DNA of 64,000 bases, taken from positions 6,774,167-6,838,166 of the forward strand of contig JARUPZ010000017.1 of assembly GCA_031213475.1 (NCBI GenBank), given 5' to 3'. How positions within the stretch are numbered: position 1 is the stretch's first letter; each line of letters starts with the position of its first letter. This document shows, piece by piece, positions 1 through 10,895 of the stretch. The translations under genes were made by a program, and so were the position numbers. The stretch comes from Nereocystis luetkeana. Taxonomy: Eukaryota; Sar; Phaeophyceae; Laminariales; Laminariaceae. The notes beneath the pieces are model-generated. The model ran no database searches, was not told where the DNA came from, and saw nothing but the letters and a program-made list of their open reading frames with translations.

Positions 1-1400
1 AATATACGCATACGTACGTATAGCAGTAGGTTTACAGCAGTTCAGGATGCCTAAACTAAGAAAACGAGCAACGAGAATGTCAGGCTGAGATTAACACAAG
101 AAACATTGAAATTCTGGATCCGATACCAAATAAATACTGAAGAAAAGAGTATAAAAACGCGCCCACATTCTCATTGCATAAATCCATCCTAAGCCAGCAT
201 TCCTGATTGGTATTGAGTGCACTTCGACTACTAGTGAAACACAACAACATTGCGATGGGTGGATAGCGGTGTCATCACATATGTTAGTAAGTGTAACTAG
301 TTACACGGCGACGGGTGCAGAGGGAATGCGGCTACAGAGGAAGCAGGACGGTAAGGGAAGACCCTCATATAGGTACGAATTTTTAGCAGTAGTATTGGGC
401 AGCTGCACCGCAACTACCTTCTGGGTGTTGCAGTAAAAAAACCTGGCAATTTATTAAAACAGCGAAGTCTTGTCATTCGACCATTTTTTTCAATAATGTG
501 AGGAGAGAACCCAGCACTTACTTGCAGCAGCAGGTACTAGGGTGGTAGGTGCTGGGGGGGTGGCGGAAATCACAGCGAAATTGGGAAAGGGCGGGTAGAA
601 AAGTGATTGCAGTAATGATCAGGTAAATACATCCATGAAGGGGTTTATGCTTAAATTTGGTCTGGGTTCGTCAAGTATTCAGGTCTGATTCAGTAGTATA
701 AATAGTAGATAGTGTGGTCCGGTGTCTGTTGCGCTCAGTAAAACACTGTATGCGCGAAGCTATGCCCAAATGCCAAGTAACCACATGCGTTAAAAAGCCT
801 CCCGAACCTCGAAAAGGCGTGTATCGGGATCACAGAACCTAAACATATTTGGTTCTACCGTGGAAAAAAGGGCTTAAAAAAAAAACGGCGGCGAATTCAA
901 AGAAAGGGCTCACAGGAAAACGCCCATTTCAAGCAAAATGTTGCACCAGCGCAACAGCGCCACAGTTTATTATATCCCTGGTTTGATTATTGGTAATTTC
1001 AGGAGTCGTTAAACTGTGATTTCCCTTCTTTTCGTGGATGGTGAGACTGATACACGCACTACTGTTGTACTTAGGCCGTTTCCTATACGGTTCAATTTTT
1101 GAGCTTCAGATTTTGACCCGATCGCCTTTTCAGATGTGAAGTTGGCAAATCGAAACAGCCTTCCTACCTACCAGGTATGCGGAAAAATCATATTTATTGT
1201 GTGTGTAGAGATTTGGTCAAACATCGAGACCAACGAACTGCTGTTTTTGTGGTTTGGCGCCGCGAAGAAACGCGCTGGGTGCGCTGCACTGTGTGTAGGA
1301 CCCAAGCGTCCGAGCCAAGGCTGACCATCTCTGGTCTGATGGCGAAGAGACGAGGCGAGTGCGCTAGAGCCACCTGTCTTGGTATTTTGGGTTCCATGTT
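1..1400. other. non-coding stretch, nothing recognised
   Basis: No frame is open for more than about 60-120 codons, and none of the small frames shows a recognisable domain. The overlapping frames at 1.14-1.62 kb on both strands look like chance openings in a locally GC-richer patch. No repeat, tRNA or promoter could be supported here. Confidence 0.5.
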
Positions 1401-1408
1401 TTGACTGA

Positions 1409-1435
1409 CTGCTGCTGCTGCTGTACATACAGCAG
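1409..1435. repeat. CTG triplet run ending in a CTGCTGT-ACAT-ACAGCAG palindrome
   Basis: Five CTG units run directly into TACATACAGCAG, so the last units can pair with the ACAGCAG that follows. The same junction, CTGCTGTACATA, recurs at 9.93 kb and 10.04 kb. This is a microsatellite with a shared flank rather than a gene part. Confidence 0.7.
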
Positions 1436-1676
1436 TGAACGTACAAGAACTCGTACGTATCCACGGAGTAGGTGCGTGCCGAGTGCGCTTCTCTTGGTCT
1501 CTAGGCCCGAGCCTGCGCCAGGCGACTGACGTCTGGCCACGGAGGGTCGCACCGCCCACCGCCCGAGCGTCGGGCGCGAAGCGACGCCGCTATACAGGTG
1601 TGTAACCTTCCAGCTCATCGATCGTTCTGCTGCTGTTTGCTGTCATGGATAACATCTTGAATTTAGAGAGCATCCC

Positions 1677-1767
1677 ATTTTTCGATTTGAAAACGTGATG
1701 ACCCAGGTCGTCGGATTTTGGCCCAAAATCCGACGACTTGGGTCATCGGATTCTCAAATCGAAAAAT
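1677..1767. repeat. 91-bp near-perfect hairpin
   Basis: Two 45-base arms meet at a single central base (1722). The left arm starts ATTTTTCGATTTGA and the right arm ends TCAAATCGAAAAAT. I count 40 of 45 positions pairing, with a cluster of four mismatches and one isolated mismatch. Folded RNA or DNA would be one uninterrupted stem with almost no loop. No target-site duplication is obvious at the ends. It could be a tiny foldback MITE or a hairpin RNA precursor; the sequence does not decide. Confidence 0.85.
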
Positions 1768-2960
1768 TTCCGGTCAGATTTTGCATATATATTTCGACTG
1801 CATATATATTATGATAAGCAGGGTCATTCGTTTTTTAGATCGAAAAATACAAATCTGAAGCTCGAAATCGAACCGCATAGGAAACAGCCTTACACAGTCA
1901 TTTATTTGGCAATAAATGAAATAAATGGTGATAAACATGAACAAGGTACCCAGTGCCACACACAAGGTAGATTAAGGGCCAGCCGACGTTTAATACCAGT
2001 AGTACCACCGCAGCTGAAGTACAGTAGGAGCGCGTTTTTTACTGTGTTCTTTTGTAGTAGATATCTGATGTCTTACCTCCTCCTACCTGCTATATATAAG
2101 AAAGAGCTGTGAAGGTAGCGCAGATATATATATAAGCTGGCCAGAGCCACAGGAATGTTGATGCTGGACAGGGCGCGCTGCTGCTTGTAGTTGACGATCT
2201 TCTGATTACTGCTAACAAATGGCACCCGAAACAAAGCGCACACTCAACAACAACAGCTGTCGTGATTTTGAACATCCGACCTGTTTGTCGTGGAGCGTAT
2301 GAAAATAACGTAATTAATATAGTGTTGATGCCCGATCTGTTATGTATTTCTACCTACTACTACTACTACTACTGTAGACTGATAGATAGGTAACCATATA
2401 TATATATATGTACATAACGATTAGACAGTTGACATGGGAACAATCCTTTTTGAAAAAGATAAAAACAGCAGCCCCCCGCGAGACACGACGCGAGCGCGGC
2501 CGTGGCTATATCCCTGGCAGAGACGGGAGGGGCGACCAAAGTGAGGCGCTAACGGGAAACAGCGCACCGAATTGTAACCTCATTGCGAGGTAAATCTTAA
2601 ACAACTAACAGATCTAAAAATATGCTTACCATTTTTCGCACCCCACCTCAATCAGCTATAATATGTGTACGAACAGGGCCTGGCCAGTCGAAATATATAT
2701 ATATATATGGGTAAACCATCCGAAGGCCGTATCTCGTGAGCCACAGCAAATAAATAAGGGCTTGGAATTTGGAGGCACTAACTCTCACAAAACACTGCAT
2801 GTACCAAACAAGAGTATATAAAGAAAGACGTTAGTTTTTCGACGAGCAAGATATCGGCGAAAACTCAAAACTACAAACCAACTGTTCAACACGAAATTCA
2901 TATTGGAATCGTATATCCCGATCAGGGCGAAAATTGGCGTAGACTTTTGGTCATTATAAT
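1768..2960. other. AT-rich non-coding stretch
   Basis: It contains short TA microsatellites near 2396-2410 and 2692-2708 and a (CTA/ACT) run near 2355-2372. The longest frame, 124 codons on the plus strand from 1738, begins inside the hairpin and has no recognisable domain, so I do not call it a gene. Confidence 0.45.
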
Positions 2961-2965
2961 CGGAG

Positions 2966-3172
2966 ATCTTTTTTCCCACTTTTCGACTTTTTGTTCGCGC
3001 AATTTTTCAATCTTCCACATTTCCCTGTTTTTGTTTTTCCTAAATATTGGAATGAATGTTAACAAACAGTTTTTTCCCCAACTTTTCGACCTTTTTTTCC
3101 CGCCATTTTTCAATCTTCCACATTTTCCAGGAGTCCTGTTCCTCGAATATTGGAATGCTAACAAAACTGATA
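2966..3172. repeat. tandem duplication, unit about 104 bp
   Basis: Two adjacent copies (about 2966-3068 and 3069-3172) share the order TTTTTTCCC, ACTTTTCGAC, ATTTTTCAATCTTCCACATT and then ATATTGGAATG. One strand is strongly pyrimidine-rich. The small frames seen on both strands are by-products of the duplication. Confidence 0.75.
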
Positions 3173-3439
3173 TTTTTGTTTCTGGAGAATTTCATGAATG
3201 AATAGTGACAGAACGCCTCCGTATATTGATACATACATGTCTCCAATTATTTCCAAAATTTGGAAATTATGGAAAAAACGCTCTCCGATAAGAATGAACC
3301 ATATACAGCCAAAGACCCTACGAGAAGGCCGACATATATGACTTTCATTGCCCAGTTCACCACCCATCAGGAGCTGTTGCCAAGACGCAATTTACCTACG
3401 TACGTACGTAAAACAAGTATGTACGTCAATTAATGCTGT

Positions 3440-5340
3440 TTTTTCTGCGCTCGAAATAAGCGGTTGGTTTGAGGTGTGGGCAGGAGGAGGTGGGCACACC
3501 GAACACTCCCTCAACGCTCGCCTCGGTGTCCGCAGTCGATGCGCGACGCCGCGCCTTGCCTAGCATTGTCGAAATGTCTACGGATCTGGCCAATTTTGTG
3601 TGCGACCCGACAACCACGGCCAACAGCGGTATCCACTCCCTCTTAGGTTCTCCTACTCCCCCAGGGCTATCGACTCCCAACTCATCTACGTCTTCTGACG
3701 AACGATGTTATCGGCACACGTCAACCGGCGTCCGCCGATCCCGGACAGTACGTACTTCGCCCTCCGTGGGTTCTGCAGGATATCCCAGACTCGTAGCTGC
3801 CCGCCCCGTATTGACCACACCACTCTCCCTGGGCCCAAGGACTGTTCTCCCGCGGACTTATCCGCGGAAGACTGGATCAAGTCACCAAGATTATGCCAGG
3901 AGCCACCTGTACCGACACCCACACCACAGTCAAGGCCAACTACAGGTACCGCATGTTCTTCTGAGTTTCTCCCTCGTCCGCATACGTTTAATGCTGTTGG
4001 CAGGGACTCCCAGGGTTCCTCGTCACGAGCGTCTCGTCGTCACCTACATCCCCCCGGGGCCTAGTCACAATGGACCTTACACTACACGTTTTCGGGGAGC
4101 GAAGCCGTCTCACCCACGTCTTCCCCGAACCCGTCCCAAAACACGTCCCCCTCTCCACTCCCCTCGACTTTGAGCCCCTCCCAAATTATTGTTTTCTGTA
4201 ATCATTCCTCGGTCTATTCCCAGTGGTATCCTTCGACGTTCACCATAGACAACGAGCACTACAACTGTGCGGAACAGTACATGATGTCGGAAAAGGCCAA
4301 GCTTTTCGGCGACACAGGAACTCGCCGGAAGATCGTGTCCTCTCCGAATCCCGGACGACAAAAACGCCTCGGCCGCTCCGTTTCCAATTTTACCCGATCG
4401 CTTTGTGTACAGTACCGGTACGACATCGTTTCCAAGGGCAAACACACCAAGGTTTCGGCTTCCACTTTACCACAACAACTCGTAGACACCGGCAACAAGT
4501 TTCTCGCCAAAGCAAGCCCTTACAAACTCGTCTGGGGCATAGACTTCACGTGTGATGATAGGCGGGCCTTACAACCTCTACTTTGGCCGGGACCCAACAT
4601 GTTGGGCGATATCCCGGTGAAGATCCGGCACCAGCTTGCCTCCCTCCCTCCACTCCCGCCCCCCCTTCGTGCCTCTCGCGTCTTACCCTCCGAAAATCGG
4701 ATTCACGATATCAACGCAACCGTCCCAGGTCCTACACCGCACTCCACGCTGGACCACCTACCGACGCCTTTTCGTCCTGAAGACACTCCGCCGCACGCGT
4801 TGGTCTCCGCCATTTTGTCCGGAGCTGCTCTTCTTTCTGCGCTGTCCTCACTCATTGCCGAACACGGACCCAGCCTCTCGAGCGGTATAGGTACCGTCGA
4901 CGACGCCTCCTTTACGACCAGGATTAAGGTACACAGTGGACCCTCCGCATCCAACCGCTACGGCCTAGTACCTCTACTGGATACCGGCTCTCCCCAGACC
5001 ATCATCTCCGCTGAAGCTTGGACCTGTATGAAGCGGAGCAACGCCGCGTCGGACGCCTGTGATCAACACGCTTCCCCTCGTTCCTGGGGTGGTTTTGGCT
5101 AACCCGCTCCGCTTCTAACTTCGATTTCCGTCCGACTCAGCATCCAGTTGTTTGTTACACAACAGCACTCCCTCCGAACTCGCCGTATGGGCGTGCATCA
5201 TGCCACGTGGGACTATGCAACATCCCCTTACACTGGTACGCGACAGCTGGATGCGGTTCGAACACCGCACGTACACCACCCTGCCTCGCCTCCCTTCTCG
5301 ACCACTCTTTGTCGAATTCACCCTAGCCACCCTCTATAAA
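3440..5340 (+). mobile_element. fossil LTR-type retroelement, 5' (gag/protease) part, with a NADAR domain
   Basis: Three regions appear in order on the plus strand. First comes a proline/serine/threonine-rich gag-like region (about 3.46-4.16 kb). A NADAR domain follows (about 4.19-4.64 kb). Last is a proline-rich linker leading to a retropepsin-like aspartic protease start with LLDTGSPQTIIS at 4974-5009, and then further protease-like sequence to about 5.34 kb that includes LVRDSWMRFE. The order gag-like, accessory domain, protease is what makes this an LTR-class retroelement, perhaps Ty3-like. No reverse transcriptase or integrase was recognised downstream, and no LTR pair was found. The copy is broken in several places and lacks its 3' half, so it is an old remnant. 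The region is GC-richer than its surroundings. Confidence 0.7.
4185..4637 (+). other. NADAR (YbiA-like, DUF1768) domain inside the retroelement fossil
   Basis: About 150 residues match the NADAR fold family by eye. The region opens with a short FCNHSSVYSQWYPSTF-type start, then the family hallmark YNCAEQYMMSEKAKLFGD, then RQKRLGRSVSNF, RYDIVSKG, the LVDTGNKFLAKASPY block, VWGID, and the closing GPNMLGDIPVKIRHQL. NADAR proteins act on ADP-ribose linked substrates: YbiA-type members are N-glycosidases, and some remove ADP-ribose from guanine. It sits directly upstream of the protease motif in the same element, so it is part of the element and not a host gene. This copy belongs to a decayed element and should be regarded as a fossil. 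Confidence 0.85.
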
Positions 5341-5344
5341 GGTA

Positions 5345-5860
5345 GTGTGTCGTGCCTGTCTTATCCAACACGACGTGGCAGTACATTGCCTACTCTGCTC
5401 ACTACATAACATCGTTGAATCTCTGTCCCGAGATGTTTTGAGCAGAGACCCTGCACCAGGTATTCTTCTACGGATTGACCAAGAGGCATGGACACTGATT
5501 GGGCTCGTTGTTGTCGGGTACAAAGAACGGTTTGATGTGAAGAACACATACATACCCCCACCTCCTCATTTTCACGGAGACCGAACACAGGGAGCAGGCC
5601 CATTCTCTCTGCAACACGAGAGTGTTCTCCCGCCATACTTTCTCGGAATCAATAACCGATTGAATCAACCCGGGCTGTACCGTTCGCGTGTACCGTTCGC
5701 GCCCATTGGCTGCGCTTGGGAAGGTAGCAGCACCGCCGACTTCCCACAATCTTTCAGGCAAGCCATACGTTTTGCAGCCGACGCCACCGTGAATGTTGCA
5801 CAGGCAGGGCACAGCTTGTTGGTACCACTGGCGGATAGAGCTTTCTTACCGAAGGGCTAA
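5345..5860 (+). CDS. unrecognised 171-codon open frame downstream of the retroelement fossil
   Basis: This frame starts MCRACLIQHDVAVHCLLC and ends DRAFLPKG. It is among the longer openings in the first 10 kb. No domain, signal peptide or membrane segment is convincing. It could be a host exon: a pyrimidine-rich stretch ending CTACAG follows at about 5883, which would suit an intron acceptor. It could equally be a chance opening, or sequence carried by the neighbouring retroelement fossil. I favour leaving it as hypothetical. Confidence 0.2.
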   Translation: MCRACLIQHDVAVHCLLCSLHNIVESLSRDVLSRDPAPGILLRIDQEAWTLIGLVVVGYKERFDVKNTYIPPPPHFHGDRTQGAGPFSLQHESVLPPYFLGINNRLNQPGLYRSRVPFAPIGCAWEGSSTADFPQSFRQAIRFAADATVNVAQAGHSLLVPLADRAFLPKG

Positions 5861-6941
5861 CCAACATCATTTTTGTTCTACAGTATGTTTCGTTACAGAC
5901 AGAGCTGCTGCTGTGGGCCATGGGATTGCTCGTCCGGCTAAGCAGGGCTCAGCGTATAGGTGGTCACCGATGCCAAATTAAGGACCTCCTCAAGCAGGAG
6001 CCTCAGGGAATCGCATGTGCATGTCTACTGTCGTTCAATGAATCTACTATAGGAAACATAACGCGTATAAAATTAAGAGATGTCAGGGTGCGCATAGAAA
6101 CCTTGGTACTGGGGAGTCGCCAGCTATGTTGGAAAGAGGTGAACGGTTGCGGCAGTGTAATAGTACTGGGCGAAGATGTGTTTACTCGGCGTCTCCCTCA
6201 CACCCTCGCTAAACAACCCCCCCCCCCCCCCCGCTGCAGCTCGATGCTACATCGTGCCAACTCACCATCAAGGTTTGTGCCCAGCAGCATCTTTGACGAC
6301 GACTCCCCAAACGATAATGTATACCCTCAATCTGGAGAACGAGTGTCTCCAAGAGAAGGTTATTTCCTCGTCGGGGGTGTAGCCATTGTGCTATGCTTCC
6401 TTGCGTGAAATGAACCATTTTAGCGTTTTCCGAAGTATCTTGTGCTGCTCGTGCGCAACTTCGAATACACGAATACACCTTATGAGTGTTTTGTCGCTGC
6501 CTACGGGTACGACTGCCGTTTGGCACACTTGACGCCCAGATGAACTCTATGACGAGCATCCCGCACTCGCGTGATGTAGTGTGCTGTAAGGAGCTGTAGC
6601 TGTCCGCGCATGTAGTGCAAACGATTAGTTGAGGGTTGTTTTAAGTCTCATCTTGAGTACCTCAAAACTCGACCAATTTCGACCACCACTCCTGTAGAAC
6701 AGCTTTTAGTCGAGATCAAGATCTCAGTTTAGAACCGGCAGGGGATCAATCTCGAGGGAAACACAAGCTGCTGTGATGATCATTCCATATGTTGCCCCTC
6801 GCTCTCGGGTAAGCCAGAACCAGGCGAAGTTATGAACGGAGCGTGCAAAACAAGCGATGTTCTTTCTGTTGATTAAAACACGAAGAGATTTGAGGAACCG
6901 GAAACCCGGGGACCAGAAGACGCTTGGGCGCCAACGTGGCC
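5861..6941. other. non-coding stretch with a 16-C run
   Basis: A homopolymer of 16 C lies at 6217-6232. Frames running through it (for example plus-strand 5920-6408) change their reading across the C run and have no recognised domain. Nothing else was identified. Confidence 0.45.
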
Positions 6942-7040
6942 TTAACCCCTTTAGGACCAGAGTCCCTTTTTCGGAAAAATGCAGTCTAATTCTACGTAGT
7001 TTGTCCCCAAGAGGGGACCGCGGTTGTAAAAAGGGTTCAA
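6942..7040. mobile_element. short TTAA-ended MITE, copy 1
   Basis: The element begins TTAACCCCTTTAGGACC and closes with GGGACCGCGGTTGTAAAAA before GGGTTCAA, giving imperfect terminal inverted repeats of about 25 bp. The core TTGTCCCC...GGGGACCGCGGTT is shared with the better-preserved copy at 10.17 kb. A TTAA end followed by CCC suggests a non-autonomous piggyBac-like element; this rests on end sequence only. Confidence 0.65.
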
Positions 7041-10000
7041 CGTATTTAACGGAATCAAATTTGGTAGACATATACCAACACCACGATTGAGCAGTTGGAA
7101 CCACGCACGCACCACATATTGGTATGCCCACAATATTCAACCGGCGCAGACCCTCCTGCGCAGGCGATGTTTCAGAACCCTTCCAGCAAAAACAGGCACG
7201 ATATAATTTTCAATGGACACCCGGCCAATTATCCGATTTCACGACAAAGAGAGCACAAAGCGCTCAGCGAACGACACACACACACACACGCACGCACGCA
7301 CTAGCTCAGCGGCAGCAGAAGGTAGCATAAGCTCGCAAAGCGAGCGGCCTTAGAGGATGGCTTTACGGCGGGTGCGGCTGTTGCTAGTAGTGCTATTACA
7401 TCCTCGGTTTATGTACACATACGTACTCTCGCACCCAGCTCTCCCACTAGAGCCGCCGCACACAACACTACAAAAACAGCAGCAGCACGAACAAGAGATA
7501 GAGGAACGCCACGATGGGCCTCGCGGTTGCAGCTTCTACGGCAACTTACCCCTGCTACAGCTTTACATACCAACCTCTAACGAGAAAAGCGACAAGACAT
7601 CATCTCCTCATCACAGCAAATAACACGGCAGAACAAGGTTCCCCTCCGCGAGGTGTGTAGGGGGGTGGCGCAAACGCGAAAGAAGACTCGTCGTAATAAA
7701 TCATGATCCTGTTTGAAAGTAGTAGCTGTATCTGTATCCACCCATCATTGACGTGAAAACACACACGCATATTTAAAAGGACTGACTATACTGTTTGACG
7801 AATTGATGTGGGGGCATTACCCCAATAATATACCCGTAAGTGGATGTTGATCCTGAAAAAATGACCCGCGAAAACAGTTCAATGTATGCGGCGTTAACGT
7901 AAGTACAAAAGAGTTGCCTGAGGTGGAGGTTGCGCCATAAAATGTGTTGTGACCGGCTCATTAAGGGACAGCAAATCTAAAAATATATATTTAAAGACAG
8001 CTTGATGCCCCATATATATCTTCATAATAGTATTGATTATAATACCAACTTGTGTCGAAACGGTATACTTCACATACTACTCCAAAATCAACTTTTGTAA
8101 GCTCCCTTCGTGCAAAGTAAAAAAAACGTATATCTCACATACTTTGAAAGTTCGATATTTTGTATACTGCCTCCGTGCAACGTTCCAAGATCTTGTCCTT
8201 TGGGACGTAATCTTCGAAATACGAAAGTGTTCCTGCCCTCCTGCGCTTTGAACATCCGGCCCTCGCCAACTTCCGCGGCTTCCCCCGAATTCCATCGAAA
8301 CATGAGTGTTTCGAGCTACCGAGGGCTTCCACTCAGTCTTCTCTTTGTACACTACATGCGCCGCGCTGTGGACTATTGCAAACAACAAAGCGGTACCTCC
8401 CTCTATCTCTCTGCAACAGCACTCAATTTTCAAACCACCCTCCGCATCTCCTTCTACCGCAGCTCACTTCGGTACACACACCATCATGCACGCTTGACAC
8501 GACAAGGTATCTTCGCCTACCAAAGCTTGTTTGTCCCCTCGCCTTGTTGGTGGAGATTTGTTTGAAGCTTCTGTTCCGCGTCATTATTTATTATGTATCA
8601 AAAACCCGCCGCATTATGTATTTTTCCTTGCCAATCGACTTCACCTCCCGAATGGAGCTTCAGTTCCGCCGCACTTTGCCGTTCCATATCGAAAACACGA
8701 TGCAGTATTTATTATTCACAGCTAATCTTCCACTTTTATCATCTTCTGGGCGCCAGATCTACACGTCCACATTTAACCAAGTAAGTATGCCGTCGACGAC
8801 AAGAAGATCTTCTAAATCGAAGGTGAACGTCACGCCAGAGTTTACCGTAACACCCGCGTGTTTCCGACTTTCCTTCGTATCCTACCGCGTTCTTCCCGAC
8901 TTAGGAGGTAATAATCGTGTGCCTCACCCAAAATTGAATACCGATCATCGTCCGTTCGTATAAAATGCGCCCGTATCTATTACCGTTGCAATAATCATCC
9001 GTGCGTAAACTTCGTCGAACCAAAATTAATTTGCACCTCCCCATAAGATATATATATATTGATATCCTACGAGCATCGTCCGGCCTTTGCTCAGGACGAC
9101 CCAATCAGGCACACTCTTCGGTCGATTAAACCACAATGACAGCCGTTCTTCGTGCGGATACATCTTGTACGGCATTTACATTTAAAATGTTCTGCCGCCA
9201 CTGCTTCTGTCCTCTCCATCATCCTCCGATTATTTGTGATAAAGTATGTTCGACATCGTTTTTATTTCAATATCCTAGCAGCACGGTCGTCTGGCCTCTG
9301 CTCTGACACCCCGATTTTACACATTGACATACATATTATTATCCTCTAGATAAAAGTAATAATATGGGCGACCGTTTATTCGGATACGTCGCGTACACGG
9401 CCATGGTTTGCGTCGACAACGTTTGACGTGGATCTTTTTCAATTATTTCTTGGCAACACGCCCAAAAAGTAATCGTTATAAAACATTTCATCTGCTACAA
9501 AATGGTACATACCTAGGTCTGTCTTATACGACAAAATGTTTGTATGTCCCGGAGTGGCTTTCTCATTTGATTTGTTCCTCCTGCTTCAGACGCCAGTCCG
9601 GCCAACGCCATACATCATCGACCAAGGTGTGAGCACCTTGGCACTAAGATGAGTGGGAGCCCTTAACCAGCTTTATCTGTCCAGAATTCATGGCGGGATC
9701 GTTGAGTTTGTCGACCGATGTCATCCACGCGCCCCCTCCGCCAGAAATAAAAAAACATTATTAACGATATGTACGTATTAAAACAAAGTAATTTTTCCAT
9801 CCACGCGTGTACAATCTAATGACATGTTTTTATGCAGGAAGCCTCAACAGCATATATATGTGTGATGCTGCGATGAACAGCGTAGCCTGGTAGAAAAATC
9901 CGACTACAGCTGCTGCTGCTGCTGCTGCTGCTGCTGTACATACAAATAAATGGGGCCCCGCAGCAATATTGAAAGTGTATGCATGCATACCATTCGTAGC

Positions 10001-10165
10001 TTCGTGCTGCTGCAGCCATGGCTCCATTGTATGGCAGCAGCTGCTGTACATATACGTGCTGCTGTAGACTCCCCAACGAAAATGTCGGTAGCGACCGATT
10101 TTGTGTAATTTCAGAGAGGGAGCAAGTTCACCAAATAAATATATATTATTGCACAAATCATGATG
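7041..10165. other. mostly non-coding AT-rich region with microsatellites
   Basis: It holds a CA/CGCA microsatellite at 7273-7301. There is an 88-codon plus-strand frame (7357-7623) with a leucine-rich start and a QQQ run but no recognised domain. Overlapping plus-strand frames at 8.1-8.96 kb also have no recognisable product. Two similar short segments occur near 9063-9097 and 9270-9306 (TATCCTA...GCAC/GCATCGTC...GGCCT). I see no supportable gene. Confidence 0.4.
9910..9937. repeat. CTG microsatellite
   Basis: Nine uninterrupted CTG units lead into CTGCTGTACATA, the same junction as at 1.42 kb. A related CTGCTGTACATA lies at 10041-10052, next to further CTG units. The glutamine/alanine/serine runs in overlapping frames are products of this repeat. 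Confidence 0.85.
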
Positions 10166-10266
10166 TTAAGCCTTTTAGAACCGCAGTCCCGTTCTTCTGG
10201 GGACAAACCAGTCAAATTTCAAGTAGTTTTGTCCCCTAACGGGACCGCGGTTCTAACAGGGGTTAA
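10166..10266. mobile_element. short TTAA-ended MITE, copy 2
   Basis: Both ends are TTAA. The left end reads TTAAGCCTTTTAGAACCGC and the right end, read inverted, TTAACCCCTGTTAGAACCGC. The terminal inverted repeats continue into GTCCCGTT on each side. This is the same family as 6942-7040 and clearer in its ends. The total length of about 100 bp leaves no coding room, so a helper transposase elsewhere must have moved it. Confidence 0.75.
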
Positions 10267-10895
10267 AGGTCATATTACCTAAAGTGACTTCCAAAGTGAT
10301 TTTCATAAATTATTTATGACACGGGGCCACAATTAGTGTCCATCCTCTGTATTGGCTCACCTATTGTGGCTCTTATATTACTGACAGGAATCTGGCCCGA
10401 CTTCCGTGGGGGCGGGAGGGCCTTTTATTCCCTAGTACAATATATCCCCACTCAAAATAACTGTTTCTTGGTGCTCAGGGTAACATAAAGAAAGGTTTCA
10501 CAGATAAATAATGTTCGAGAATATATTTTATAGGGTTTCCCCGTAAAAACAGAAATACCTGTTTGATGAAACTCGACGACAGTTTATCGGCGACCAACAC
10601 CCCCACTCACCGACGCAACGCATTATAAACGACTCCTACAACAATCAAAACTACTCGTCGACATCCAGCCCCTAACCAAGACACCGCCAAGTGAGTTTGC
10701 CGGACAATGTGACTCCTATTCGAAAACCGTCAGTTTGGCGAAACCATTCTATACGAATCTTACGACTCGTATCTTGAATGGTAGATGCATGGGTGGGGAT
10801 TCTATTTATTTGCGGTGGATGCGTCAAATGAAAAAAAAGAGGAAAATATGACAAAACGGGCCTTCCCATTTATTTCACGAAAAGGCACGAGCCGT
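10267..10895. other. non-coding spacer before the long-arm element
   Basis: No coding frame of note and no recognised repeat. It ends where the inverted arm motif GTTGCGAGATAGG first appears. Confidence 0.5.

Noticed and set aside
10886-10895. target-site duplication for the long-arm element
   Set aside because: The bases before the left tip do not match those after the right tip in either of the two possible left-end placements beyond a few G residues.
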